Assembly (NCBI RefSeq): GCF_013299185.1
Contig: NZ_JAAFKG010000011.1
Coordinates: 1 to 64,000, forward strand
Source: Microcoleus sp. bin48.metabat.b7b8b9.023
GTDB lineage: Bacteria > Cyanobacteriota > Cyanobacteriia > Cyanobacteriales > Microcoleaceae
Direction of reading: 5' to 3'
Length of the DNA stretch: 64,000 nucleotides
The notes under the pieces are model-generated. The model had not been told where the DNA came from. It saw nothing but the letters and a program-made list of their open reading frames with translations, and ran no database searches. Positions 1 through 8,610 of this stretch are shown one piece after another. The translations under genes were made by a program, and so were the position numbers. Each line of letters opens with the position of its first letter. The first letter of the stretch is position 1.

Positions 1-1
1 T

Positions 2-118
2 TTAGTGACGATAAATGGAGCGAAGCAGGTCAGTAATTTAACCCAAGACCGCCAAGATATCTTGCGGCATTTAGGAGAGTATTGCTGTCAATACTATTTA
101 ATGTTTTCAAGTGAATAA
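2..118 (+). CDS. C-terminal end of an unidentified protein (cut by window edge)
   Basis: One frame stays open from the first bases of the window to a TAA at 116-118 and encodes about 38 residues, including TINGAKQVSNLTQDRQDIL and ending YLMFSSE. The composition (a hydrophobic start followed by a short amphipathic helix) looks like the tail of a real protein. It vaguely resembles the tails of some cyanobacterial transposases, but I cannot name the family. The upstream part lies outside the window, so this could also be a chance open frame. Confidence 0.35.
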   Translation, partial: LVTINGAKQVSNLTQDRQDILRHLGEYCCQYYLMFSSE

Positions 119-375
119 CGATTGAGATCGAGATGTAGATATTTGTGAATAATTTTCATTAATTAGTCAAGATAATTTGCTCTTGGCATCAGTTGCCATG
201 CTTAAAAAAAATAATTAATCGCGATAATAAGCAATGTGAATATGTGAGGAAAAGTCAATTCTTTTAACTTACTTAATTTAGCTGAATTTAACAAGCTTCT
301 GTGACGCTAACACTGCATAATTTCAGCCCAAAATAGTTTGGCTTCCCAGTTTTTATAACTGATAAAAAAATCCGA

Positions 376-577
376 CCCACATCTGCAGAATGTGGGCTGT
401 AACAGAGGATGACAACATAAGTCACCTATCGGAACTTAAAGTAAAGGTGGAAGCTAAGGAAGCAGGGTTCAGGGCTAACTCAGCAAGTAAATTGATATCA
501 GCCCTAAAGGTGATTTTTGACAAGCTGTAGCCCCCAAAATAGCCACCCACACACCGCCCTCCCTCGGGGCGGTTTTT
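376..577 (+). ncRNA. possible structured RNA leader ending in a terminator
   Basis: The gap 119-886 has no convincing gene. Within it, 376-577 holds several pairable segments. A 7-bp hairpin joins CCCACAT (376-382) with ATGTGGG (390-396). CACCT (423-427) can pair with AGGTG (445-449), and AGGGCT (471-476) with AGCCCT (500-505). The stretch closes with a strong GC hairpin and T-run. This looks like a small transcribed RNA or a leader upstream of tnpB. It matches no RNA family that I can name. The rest of the gap is AT-rich with no clear signal. Confidence 0.3.
554..577 (+). terminator. Rho-independent terminator upstream of tnpB
   Basis: CCGCCC (554-559) pairs with GGGCGG (567-572) around a short loop and is followed by five T residues (573-577). 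This is a textbook intrinsic terminator on the plus strand. No gene ends just before it, so something non-coding, or a decayed gene, is probably transcribed upstream. Confidence 0.7.
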
Positions 578-886
578 CGTGACGCACCATCAGCTAGAAT
601 CTATCTAGAAAGCTATGACCCACAAGTAAGCTAGCTCAGCGCCTGAAACGAGGCAAATACGTTAGGTAAATAGAAAAAGTCTAGAAAGTAGAGTCAGAAT
701 GGCTGGAAAGGTATGTTTTATGTAAATTTCCACATCGCTGCTGGTTGTGCAAATAACCAGTTTCCCGCAACTCGCGACTGAAGCTGTTGTCACAAAGTAA
801 ACAATTTCCCATAAAGTCCTGGAAAATAGCGTCAAAATCAGGCAGTATATATCAAGAGTAAAAAATATTACCAGCGACGATCAAAT

Positions 887-2575
887 ATGTCACGCCGCGA
901 AAAGCTTGCGAAATCCTGCAAGTCTGAGAGAAAACTCTTAGAAACAGGGAGCTTGCCGACAAAATATCAGCAATCAGAACCCCCTCCAACCAACGACACT
1001 AGGACATTGACAGCGTTCTCGGAACAGGACACAACCGAGTTATCGCCATCTACGCAAGAGTCAGTAGCTACAAATAACGAGAACACCTCGAACGACAAGT
1101 CAGCTACCTCCAAAATATCTACCCGCAAGCGGTCGTCTTCAAAGACATCGTCGCGGGCCTCAACTTCAAAAGAAAAGCACTGCTTGCCCTTTTGGGACAA
1201 GTCATGTCAGGAAATATCTCAACAATTGTGGTTGGACACCAAGACAGACTCGCAAGGTTGGGTAGCGACCTCATCAAATGGCTCTGCGAGCCAAACAATT
1301 GCCAACTCATGGTTCTCAGTAGAAACGAGCTGTCTTGTGAACGAGAAATGGTTGAACATATCCTTGCCATCATCCACGTCTTTAGTTGCCGAATCTACTC
1401 CCGGCGTAAATACAAATCTACTATCAAAGAAGATTCGAGTTTACCCAGAAACGGAGTTAGCAGCGAAATGGAGGACTTGGATTGCAGCAAGTAGATGGTG
1501 TTACAATCAAGCAATTGCTATCCTGAAAACAGAAAAGATTGGCAAGTATGACCTCAGAAAAAAGATTATGGACTCAGCTCCAATCTGGGTGTCCGAGCAA
1601 CCTTACAACCCACGACAAATGGCAGTATTCCAAGCTTTTGAGGCACAAAAAGCTGCTAAAAAGTCAAAGGGTATCGCCAAATTTAGAAGCCGATTTGACC
1701 GTTCCCAGACTATCAGGTTTCAAGTCAGTAACTGGAAGTCTGGAACTTTTTACCCGCAAGCAACCAAAGGATTATCATTTAAAGTATCCGAACCAATTGC
1801 AGATGTAATGGAACATGAGCCAACGCTGTCACTAATCAATGGGCAATGGTTTATATGCTATGCAGTTGATACCGCAAAGTCTCTGCAAAACGAAAGCAGT
1901 TTAGCTATCGCCTTAGACCCTGGCGTTAGAACGTTTTTGACTGGATTTGACGGCAGTGATATCTTGGAGATAGGAAAAAATGATATTGGTCGTATCTACC
2001 GACTAGCAAGACATTTAGACAAATTGATGTCAAGAATAGGGCTGCACAAAGGAGGACAATTCAAACGATTGAGGTATTGCTTGAGAAAGTCAGCGACCCA
2101 GATTCGGATTCAGATTAAAAACTTAGTCAACGAGTTACACAAGAAGGCTGCTAAATACTTGGTGACCAAGTATAAAATTATTTTTTTGCCGACTTTTGAA
2201 ACGCAGCAGATGGTAAAAAAGGGGAAACGAAAATTAGCGACAAAAACAGCTAGAGCCCTGGTCACTTTGAGCCATTATAGGTTCAAACAAATGTTGAAGC
2301 ATCAAGCATCCAAATCTGGTTGTATTGTAGTAGACGTGACCGAAGAATACACATCCAAGACTTGTTCAAAATGTGGACACATTCACACAAAATTAGGTGG
2401 GTCTAAAAAGTTTAAATGTCCAGAATGCGGACACACTCTGGACAGAGATGTAAATGGCGCTTTCAATATTTTATTGAAAGCTTTGAGAGATACCTCCTTG
2501 ACGGGAGAGCTTGCAGCTTTCTCTATCTTGCCATACACAGTAAGTTTGGGCTTAGTCCTAGATTTACCGGGTTAA
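887..2575 (+). CDS. tnpB: TnpB-family RNA-guided nuclease (IS200/IS605-IS607 type)
   Basis: TnpB proteins are transposon-encoded nucleases guided by an RNA made from the element's right end. The RuvC-like core is present: D344 in IALDPGVRTF, E438 in LPTFETQQMV and D521 in TLDRDVNGA. A zinc ribbon (CSKCGH and CPECGH) lies between the last two. The usual family start corresponds to residue 181 (KKIRVYPETE). The 180 residues before it are an extra N-terminal region: a Ser/Thr/Lys-rich low-complexity part, then a segment with LPFWDKSCQEISQQLW. I recall similar segments in a subset of cyanobacterial TnpB proteins. No tyrosine or serine transposase (TnpA) lies next to it, so the element cannot move by itself. 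No IS605-type guide hairpin is obvious in 2576-2650. An internal start near residue 181 cannot be excluded. Confidence 0.88.
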   Translation: MSRREKLAKSCKSERKLLETGSLPTKYQQSEPPPTNDTRTLTAFSEQDTTELSPSTQESVATNNENTSNDKSATSKISTRKRSSSKTSSRASTSKEKHCLPFWDKSCQEISQQLWLDTKTDSQGWVATSSNGSASQTIANSWFSVETSCLVNEKWLNISLPSSTSLVAESTPGVNTNLLSKKIRVYPETELAAKWRTWIAASRWCYNQAIAILKTEKIGKYDLRKKIMDSAPIWVSEQPYNPRQMAVFQAFEAQKAAKKSKGIAKFRSRFDRSQTIRFQVSNWKSGTFYPQATKGLSFKVSEPIADVMEHEPTLSLINGQWFICYAVDTAKSLQNESSLAIALDPGVRTFLTGFDGSDILEIGKNDIGRIYRLARHLDKLMSRIGLHKGGQFKRLRYCLRKSATQIRIQIKNLVNELHKKAAKYLVTKYKIIFLPTFETQQMVKKGKRKLATKTARALVTLSHYRFKQMLKHQASKSGCIVVDVTEEYTSKTCSKCGHIHTKLGGSKKFKCPECGHTLDRDVNGAFNILLKALRDTSLTGELAAFSILPYTVSLGLVLDLPG

Positions 2576-2657
2576 ATGTATCTGGCAGCTTTAATTAGCA
2601 TTTTTAATTAGGATTAAAGTTCAGTACACTCAGGGATAGATACTATACCAAAATCTC

Positions 2658-3833
2658 ATGGAAACTTTTGAGGCGGACGCTAAACCGATCGCCAACTTAG
2701 CTAATCGACAGCAGCAAGGTACAAAACAACTGGACAATAGCACAATTCAAGAGTTCGATCGAGCCATGATGCGCCGCTGCATAGAATTGGCCCGCCGCGC
2801 CCTCGGCAAAACCGCACCCAACCCCCTCGTCGGTTCCGTAGTTGTCCGAGACGGTAAGATTGTCGGCGAAGGGTTCCATCCCGGTGCCGGCCAACCTCAC
2901 GCCGAAGTGTTTGCACTCCGGGAAGCGGGGGAACTTGCCGCCGGAGCGACTGTTTACGTGAACCTGGAACCTTGCAACCACTACGGCCGGACTCCTCCCT
3001 GTTCCGAAGCTTTAGTTAAGGCTAAGGTGGCAAAAGTAGTGGCTGGGATGGTCGATCCAAATCCATTGGTAGCTGGCACTGGGCTGGCGCGATTGCGGGA
3101 TGCTGGCATTGAAGTGGTGGCGGGAGTGGAAGGAGAAGCTTGTCAGAAACTCAACGAGGCTTTCGTACACCGGATTTTGTACCGCCAGCCTTTCGGAATT
3201 TTGAAATATGCGATGACTTTAGACGGTAAAATTGCTACTACTACCGGTCACAGCGCTTGGGTGACAGGCGAGGAAGCTCGGAGCGAGGTACATCGGGTGC
3301 GTGCCGGCTGCGATGCGGTGATTGTTGGGGGAAATACGGTGCGTCTAGATAATCCGAAACTAACAAGCCACCAGCCTGACAGAAACAATCCCTTGCGGGT
3401 GGTAATGAGCCGCTCTCTGGATTTGCCGAAGTCGGCTTGGTTGTGGGAAACCTCCGTAGCGGCTACTTTGGTACTGACTGAGCCTGGGGTTAAGCCGGAA
3501 TTTCAGGAATTTTTGATCGCCAAAGGGGTGGAAGTTGTGGAGTTGTCAACGCTGACACCGACTAATGTAATGACTTATTTGTACGATCGATCTTTTATGT
3601 CTGTACTGTGGGAGTGCGGTGGCACTTTGGCGGCTTCGGCAATTGCTGAAGGTGCAGTGCAGAAAATTATGGCTTTTATTGCTCCTAAAATTGTCGGCGG
3701 CCAAGGTGCTCCAACTCCTGTGGGAGATTTGGGCTTTTCAGCAATGACTGATGCTTTGACTTTGGAGCGGGTTTCTTGGCACGCGGTGGGTGCAGATTGT
3801 GTGGTGGAAGGCTATTTTAAAATTAAAGATTGA
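2658..3833 (+). CDS. ribD: RibD, riboflavin biosynthesis deaminase/reductase
   Basis: This bifunctional enzyme carries out the second and third steps of riboflavin synthesis: deamination of the pyrimidinone formed from GTP, then NADPH-dependent reduction of the ribose. The N-terminal deaminase shows the zinc-binding HAE (81-83) and PCNHYGRTPPC (105-115). The C-terminal half is a dihydrofolate-reductase-like domain with FGILKYAMTLDGKIAT. The length of 391 residues is normal, with about 33 extra residues before the usual start (near FDRAMMRRCIELA). The ATG at 2658 is used here, but an internal ATG at MMRRC is possible. The gene stands alone, 80 bases after tnpB. Confidence 0.95.
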   Translation: METFEADAKPIANLANRQQQGTKQLDNSTIQEFDRAMMRRCIELARRALGKTAPNPLVGSVVVRDGKIVGEGFHPGAGQPHAEVFALREAGELAAGATVYVNLEPCNHYGRTPPCSEALVKAKVAKVVAGMVDPNPLVAGTGLARLRDAGIEVVAGVEGEACQKLNEAFVHRILYRQPFGILKYAMTLDGKIATTTGHSAWVTGEEARSEVHRVRAGCDAVIVGGNTVRLDNPKLTSHQPDRNNPLRVVMSRSLDLPKSAWLWETSVAATLVLTEPGVKPEFQEFLIAKGVEVVELSTLTPTNVMTYLYDRSFMSVLWECGGTLAASAIAEGAVQKIMAFIAPKIVGGQGAPTPVGDLGFSAMTDALTLERVSWHAVGADCVVEGYFKIKD

Positions 3834-3885
3834 AAGTTAAAAGCGAGTCTTTTTAGTTTTGATTTTTAACTTTATAACTCCTTTT

Positions 3886-4497
3886 ATGACTGAAATTCTG
3901 GTTTGGAGTTTGATGGTTGGCAGTCTCGGTTTGGAGGCCGCGATTCTGGGTGTCTTGGTGAGCCGCGAGCAATTGGCTGCGGGGCAAAAATGTGATGAGG
4001 AGGAGGAAGTTTTGACTCGGTACGAATCTCAAGAAGATAATTTGACTGCGCCTGAAAATGCGATCGCAAATGGCAATCCAAAATCCGATCGCAATCCTGA
4101 TGATTTGACAGTTTGGGAGTACAAGATTGTCCGGGCTAGCAGCGATTTATTTCGCAATCCGGCGATTTTTCACAAGCTGTGTCGGGAAGAGGCGGAAGTT
4201 GGTTGGGTTTTGCTCGAAAAGCTCGATGACAGGCGGGTGCGGTTCAAACGTCCGATCGCGCTGAGGGATGCCCCGAGGTCGAATTTACCAACGTTTGACC
4301 CTTACCGCAGTCATTACGGCCCGATGTCGAATGCGATGACTTGGGCGGTGGCGATCGTGTTTTTGAGTGCGATCGTCCTTCCTGCTGTTTTGGGCTATGC
4401 TTTGGTGTCGGCTACTCTGACTAGAAGTCGCTCTAATTGGCCTCCGACACCGATTCAATCCATGCCTTCTCCCGGCGGCCCAACAACTAATAATTGA
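3886..4497 (+). CDS. cyanobacterial conserved protein with two membrane segments
   Basis: The protein has about 203 residues. An N-terminal hydrophobic helix (TEILVWSLMVGSLGLEAAI) and a C-terminal one (MTWAVAIVFLSAIVLPAVL) flank a soluble middle. The middle contains WEYKIVRASSDLFRNP and LDDRRVRFKRPI, a pattern I associate with conserved cyanobacterial proteins of unknown function. ATG 3886 is preferred over the TTG at 3859, which would add nine residues. It lies 52 bases after ribD and could be co-transcribed with it. No function is known to me. Confidence 0.75.
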   Translation: MTEILVWSLMVGSLGLEAAILGVLVSREQLAAGQKCDEEEEVLTRYESQEDNLTAPENAIANGNPKSDRNPDDLTVWEYKIVRASSDLFRNPAIFHKLCREEAEVGWVLLEKLDDRRVRFKRPIALRDAPRSNLPTFDPYRSHYGPMSNAMTWAVAIVFLSAIVLPAVLGYALVSATLTRSRSNWPPTPIQSMPSPGGPTTNN

Positions 4498-4674
4498 AAC
4501 TTTGGGGAATGGGTAATTGGGAAGCTTGTTTTATAGCAAGTCTAAATCATTTGTGAACCAGGTTTGTTTGACGAACCGCGAAGGCGCGAAGTTCGCGTTC
4601 GGCGAAGCCGTTCCCGAAGGGTAGGAAGATAAGAAAAGAGTGTGTGTTCGCTTGATGGATTTAGGATTGCTATA

Positions 4675-4795
4675 GGGTGCATCTGGTTTTGACAAGGGCG
4701 AAGCATTTCGGCACATAATTTATCAGTGAGAATCAGATATTTACTGCCGAAATACTTCGCCCCTACGAGTATATTTTCAAAAATGAGATGCACCC
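4675..4795. repeat. 121-bp palindromic element with inverted ends
   Basis: GGGTGCATCT (4675-4684) and AGATGCACCC (4786-4795) are perfect inverted ends. A second pair inside them, around GGGCGAAG and CTTCGCCC, extends the symmetry. There is no open frame. It is a MITE-like element in the gene-free stretch 4498-5006. A further GC-rich palindromic cluster made of GCGAAGGCGCGAAG and related motifs lies at about 4570-4625. Confidence 0.6.
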
Positions 4796-4800
4796 GGCTA

Positions 4801-4989
4801 AGGTACGTAGTTGCGCTTCAGCGCTCTTTCCGGCGTTGCTGATTTGATGTAGGAAAATTATTTGCTATGATACTGAAACCTCTGTAAAGACGTAACAATG
4901 CTACGTCTCTACATTCCTATTCATACCTGAATTCAGCAATGCGCTCTTTCCTAATATTATAAAGAGCGCTAAAGCGCAACTACGTACCT
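4801..4989. repeat. AGGTACGTAGTTGCGC palindromic repeat interrupted by a second element
   Basis: The outer element begins AGGTACGTAGTTGCGCTT (4801) and ends AAGCGCAACTACGTACCT (4972-4989), like the uninterrupted copies at 7727-7795 and 8372-8441. It is split by a 109-base segment (4832-4940) starting GGCGTTGCTGATTT and ending CTGAATTCAGCAAT, which has its own imperfect inverted ends. The 11-mer GCGCTCTTTCC occurs exactly on both sides (4821-4831 and 4941-4951), as expected for a target-site duplication. Confidence 0.85.
4832..4940. mobile_element. MITE-like insertion with 11-bp target duplication
   Basis: This 109-base non-coding element sits inside another repeat. Its ends are related inverted repeats (TTGCTGA near the left end, TCAGCAA near the right). 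Inside is the short palindrome-like run AAAGACGTAACAATGCTACGTCTCT. It is flanked by the direct repeat GCGCTCTTTCC. It carries no gene, so any movement must have depended on a transposase encoded elsewhere. Confidence 0.7.
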
Positions 4990-5006
4990 AATACGTTAAT
5001 TTGATT

Positions 5007-5921
5007 TTAAGTTTGGGGCGGTATTACTGACGGAGCGGATAGCAATCTTAAGTTGTAATCTGTATCGCCTTGAAATTGAGAAACGCGGACAAAATAAGTC
5101 CCCGCAGGCAATGCACCATTACTGATAACTTGTTCGGAAGTTATACCTAAATTGTTAGATGAAGCAATAATATCATCTAATCCAACGACGCCGTTACCGT
5201 TGAGATCCTGAATTAATTCTACATCCACATCTGCACTCAAACCATCTACTGTTGCACTAAAAAGGCTCGGAGTATTCAGGATGAAACTGTAAATGTTTGC
5301 TGCTTGGGTAGCGCCGACAAAATCGCTCGCAATTAGACTGTCTGTGAGAATTCCCAAATTTTCGGCTGCGCTCAAATCGTCGGCGGGAGCGGGGAGAGTG
5401 CTCAACAATCCTTCTTGTTGACCGAATTGAATGTAATGGTCGATCGCACTTTTGACTGCACCGCTGCTGACTGCTCCTGCGATCGCCGGATATCTTTCTA
5501 GATAAAACCTGGGATCGAAGAAAATGCTGGCTTTGCGGTTTTCAAATTGACCGACTTTTAAGTAGTGTTCAAAAGCGCTAAATTGATTGGTTTGGACTGC
5601 TGTCTGCACATCCGGGTTGCTTGTCAGATAAAAACCAATATCGAAGAAAGGGTTGGGGTTCCGCCGTTCAAATTGACCGAATTTAATAAAGTGCTGGGCG
5701 CCGGAAAATTTGTTTTTTTCGGCTGACACTGTGACATCTGAATTGGTATCTAAATAATAGCTGGCGTCAAACAGGGCATTAGGATCGCGATTTTCAAATT
5801 GGCCAATTTTTTCGTAGTGATCGAAGGGAGTCGATACTGTGCCTCTGGCGACTGCTACGGCGACATCTGGGTTGTTTTCAAGATAAAATTTGCTGTCGAA
5901 CAGTGTTCTCAGGGTTAGCAT
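5007..5921 (-). CDS. FYLxxNPDV-repeat protein with PPC-like C-terminal domain
   Basis: The first 165 or so residues are four copies of a 42-45 residue unit with the pattern FDxxFYLxxNPDV, then HYxxFGQFExRxP (for example LFDSKFYLENNPDV and FFDIGFYLTSNPDV). The repeat is known from cyanobacterial surface or secreted proteins. The last 130 residues resemble the bacterial pre-peptidase C-terminal (PPC) domain: SDFVGATQAANIYSF, DVELIQDLNGNGVVG and AGTYFVRVSQFQGDTDYNL. There is no signal peptide and no enzymatic domain. A role in secretion, adhesion or extracellular binding is inferred. It is transcribed divergently from the amine oxidase at 6021. Confidence 0.8.
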   Translation of the reverse strand: MLTLRTLFDSKFYLENNPDVAVAVARGTVSTPFDHYEKIGQFENRDPNALFDASYYLDTNSDVTVSAEKNKFSGAQHFIKFGQFERRNPNPFFDIGFYLTSNPDVQTAVQTNQFSAFEHYLKVGQFENRKASIFFDPRFYLERYPAIAGAVSSGAVKSAIDHYIQFGQQEGLLSTLPAPADDLSAAENLGILTDSLIASDFVGATQAANIYSFILNTPSLFSATVDGLSADVDVELIQDLNGNGVVGLDDIIASSNNLGITSEQVISNGALPAGTYFVRVSQFQGDTDYNLRLLSAPSVIPPQT

Positions 5922-6020
5922 TATTAAAAAAATCTCTTTGTACTTTAATCTGGAAAGTGCACAATCAAATTCGATCGAGAATCCAGTTTACATCATTTTT
6001 TTTGTGAGGGCGTCTCAATT

Positions 6021-7718
6021 ATGGCTAAATCTGCACTGATGACAATGCTACGGCGCGCTGCGATTATTGCCCAAAAATCGAGGGAAACGGGCATTCCGGC
6101 TGATGAGTTACTGGGGATGCTGGCCGATCGCACTCCCAATTTTCCCATATCTCGGCGCGGGTTGCTGCATGGGGGTTTAGCTGCTGCGGGGGCTGTCGCT
6201 GCTGCGACTTTTACCCGCGAGGGAGCTTTTGCTCAGCAGCGCGGACGATCGCCCATTTTGGTTGTAGGTGCCGGAATTGCTGGTTTGACGGCTGCCTATC
6301 GGCTGCGCCAGGGGGGCGTGCGTGCCGATATCATTGAGGCAACTAACCGCGTGGGGGGGAGGATTCGCACGGTGCCTAAGGTGGCTGGAACGCAGATTTT
6401 CGCGGATGTGGGGGGAGAATTTATTGATACCGGCCATACTACTTTGATTTCCCTGGCGTCGGAATTGGGTTTGCGGGCGATCGACTTAGTTAACGTACAG
6501 CGGGCCTTTGTAAAGGATACTTTTTTCTTTCAAGGGCGCCGATTTTCTGTAGCGCAAATAATCGCAGATTTTGCGCCGCTAGCCAGTAAAATCAATGCTG
6601 ATTTAAAGTCAGTTGGAGATGAATTTAGCTATCAAGATTTTACGGAAGCTGCGGAAAGATTGGACAATCTTTCGATCGCTGAATATCTAGAGCAAGGTAA
6701 TACTAGCACGATTGTCCGGCAGTTGCTGCGCGTTGCTTACGCCACTGAATTCGGCAGAGATCCTGAGGAACAGTCGGCGTTGAATCTGCTGTTTTTGATA
6801 GGTACTGAAGCTGACAGTTTTCAATTGTACGGTAACAGCGACGAGCGCTATCAAATTGATGGCGGCAACAGTCAAATTGTCAACCGTTTAGCGGATAGGT
6901 TGTCTGGTTCGATCGAGACGGGGACAATTTTGGAAGCGATTACTCTGTTACCGGATGGCCGCTATCGGGTTAATTTGCGATCGGGACAAAGCGCCTTCGA
7001 TCGCACTTACGAACGAGTTTTATTAGCTTTGCCCTTCAGCACTCTGCGAGACGTTAAAATTAACGTACCTTTGCCCCAACCGAAGCGCAGGGCGATCGAG
7101 CAGTTGGGCTACGGTACTAATTCTAAGTTAATTACCGGCTACCGCAGCCGAATTTGGCGAGATACTTATCAATCGACTGCTTCTGTGTTTACCGATTTAG
7201 GATTCCAAAACACCTGGGAAGCTACGCCTTTTGCTCCTACTGCTAATGCTTTAGTTACTGAGTTTACAGGAGGAAAGCAGGGTTTGGCGATCGGTGCGGG
7301 AACTCCCGAAGAGCAAGCACAAAGATTTTTGGGACAATTTGATAGAGTTTTCCCCGGAGTTAGAAACTTGAGAACCGGCAAAGCTGTCCGAGCTTTTTGG
7401 TCGGGAGAACGTTTTTTTAAAGGTTCTTATTCCTGTTATTTAGTCGGACAGTGGACGCAAATGTATGGCGTAGAAGGCGAACGATTTGGCAATTTATATT
7501 TTGCTGGCGAACACACTTCGCTGGAAAATCAAGGTTACATGGAAGGCGGTTGCGAAACTGGACAAAGGGCGGCTGTGGAAATTTTGCAAGACTTGGGTTT
7601 AATCGCTTCTGCTGATGCTGTGAATGCTCGAAGTGCTAGCAGTTTGAACCAGCGCCGTCCCAGTCGGAAAGTTCCCGGAGCGCGGAATCTTCGCAATAGG
7701 AAGCCGAGGATTAGATAA
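6021..7718 (+). CDS. Tat-exported flavin-dependent amine oxidase
   Basis: It is a 565-residue FAD enzyme of the monoamine oxidase/L-amino-acid oxidase superfamily, expected to oxidise an amine or amino acid to the imine with release of hydrogen peroxide. The N-terminus carries a twin-arginine signal, SRRGLLHGG (44-52), followed by an Ala-rich hydrophobic stretch, so it should be exported folded. The Rossmann dinucleotide motif is VVGAGIAGLTAAYRL (about 81-95), followed by EATNRVGGR. The C-terminal FAD-contact motif is FAGEHTSLENQGYMEGG. The substrate cannot be told from sequence. A basic Arg-rich tail (about 30 residues) follows the catalytic domain. Confidence 0.9.
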   Translation: MAKSALMTMLRRAAIIAQKSRETGIPADELLGMLADRTPNFPISRRGLLHGGLAAAGAVAAATFTREGAFAQQRGRSPILVVGAGIAGLTAAYRLRQGGVRADIIEATNRVGGRIRTVPKVAGTQIFADVGGEFIDTGHTTLISLASELGLRAIDLVNVQRAFVKDTFFFQGRRFSVAQIIADFAPLASKINADLKSVGDEFSYQDFTEAAERLDNLSIAEYLEQGNTSTIVRQLLRVAYATEFGRDPEEQSALNLLFLIGTEADSFQLYGNSDERYQIDGGNSQIVNRLADRLSGSIETGTILEAITLLPDGRYRVNLRSGQSAFDRTYERVLLALPFSTLRDVKINVPLPQPKRRAIEQLGYGTNSKLITGYRSRIWRDTYQSTASVFTDLGFQNTWEATPFAPTANALVTEFTGGKQGLAIGAGTPEEQAQRFLGQFDRVFPGVRNLRTGKAVRAFWSGERFFKGSYSCYLVGQWTQMYGVEGERFGNLYFAGEHTSLENQGYMEGGCETGQRAAVEILQDLGLIASADAVNARSASSLNQRRPSRKVPGARNLRNRKPRIR

Positions 7719-7726
7719 TCCAGTTT

Positions 7727-7795
7727 AGGTACGTAGTTGCGCTTAAGCGCTCTTTCCTAATATTATAAAGAGGGCTAAAGCCCAACTACATACCT
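7727..7795. repeat. AGGTACGTAGTTGCGC palindromic repeat, intact copy
   Basis: A 69-base near-perfect inverted repeat from AGGTACGTAGTTGCGCTT to CCCAACTACATACCT, with the core TCTTTCCTAATATTATAAAGAG. One arm has drifted (CCC for CGC). It lies nine bases after the oxidase stop and could act as a transcript-end hairpin. Confidence 0.8.
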
Positions 7796-7804
7796 TAATT
7801 AATT

Positions 7805-8284
7805 ATGAGAGTTCCGTTGATACTAACCTTATCAATCTTGCTAATCTCGCAAATCTCAGCTAACCCTTTGCTGGCAGATTCTACAAATACCAAAATTCAA
7901 ATTTCACAAATTGACGAACCATTTTGCTACATGAAAACCCCCGACGGCAAAACCGTAGACTTAGGGAAACTTTGCGAAAAACTGCCAACTCCTAAAACCG
8001 CTCAAACTTGCGTTGCTGGTGCAAACATGGCGGCAAAAGTATCAATTGCCCAGGCAAATTATGATGGCAAAATTTTTAGCGGTAAAGTGTTCAATCAAGG
8101 CTGCAAAACAATCAAGAATGTGAAAGTCAATTATGAAGTTTTGGACGAGTCAGGTAATTTAATTGATAACGGATTTATCGACACTCTACCAGCTACTCTT
8201 GCACCCGGAGAGTCAGCAGCCTTTCGGGGCGCAGTTGTCGCGGGGACTAAGGTGCAGGCGACTCATGCAGATGCTCAGGAATGA
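7805..8284 (+). CDS. small secreted protein with FxLYD-like domain
   Basis: The protein has 159 residues with a clear signal peptide (MRVPLILTLSILLISQISA). The mature part has a Cys-containing front section (EPFCYMKTPDGKTVDLGKLC) and a beta-rich end. The end has the form GKVFNQGCKTIKNVKVNYEV followed by LAPGESAAF, which resembles FxLYD domains of secreted proteins. The two halves are joined by a PTPKTAQTC linker. The function is unknown; envelope or extracellular location is inferred. Confidence 0.7.
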   Translation: MRVPLILTLSILLISQISANPLLADSTNTKIQISQIDEPFCYMKTPDGKTVDLGKLCEKLPTPKTAQTCVAGANMAAKVSIAQANYDGKIFSGKVFNQGCKTIKNVKVNYEVLDESGNLIDNGFIDTLPATLAPGESAAFRGAVVAGTKVQATHADAQE

Positions 8285-8371
8285 TTGTCGAGTGTTTAGC
8301 CGATCGCTGCTATCATATTTTGGCTCAGATATCTCTAATTATCGCTCAAAGGTCGGCTCGCGCTTGGATCA

Positions 8372-8441
8372 AGGTACGTACTTGCAATCTTTGCGCTTTT
8401 TCCTAATCTTATAAAGAGCGCTCAAGCGCAACTACGTACCT
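8372..8441. repeat. AGGTACGTAGTTGCGC palindromic repeat copy, plus C/G-rich repeat downstream
   Basis: AGGTACGTACTTGC (8372) pairs with GCAACTACGTACCT (ends 8441); the left arm is diverged. The gap 8285-8610 also holds a CCCCCCTTATTAAGGGGGG palindrome at about 8517-8535. That motif recurs inside the coding sequences at 9708-9740 and 13080-13250 and at the right end of the window. Confidence 0.75.
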
Positions 8442-8610
8442 AATTTGTCTGACGACAATAAAACCACCCTGCCTAAATCCCCGTCAATTCGGGGGACGAA
8501 AGAGAATAATCTTGTCCCCCCCTTATTAAGGGGGGTTAGGGGGGATCTCCGGGTTTGAAAATACCCTATGGGGATGGAAATGCGTAAATCCCAATCTCTA
8601 AAAACAGAAC

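Noticed and set aside
2697-2981. minus-strand frames inside ribD
   Set aside because: Antisense shadows of a well-supported gene.
8163-8414. 83-residue frame overlapping the FxLYD-like gene and the following repeat
   Set aside because: It runs into the AGGTACGT repeat and shows no domain; the overlapping frame 7805-8284 has a signal peptide.
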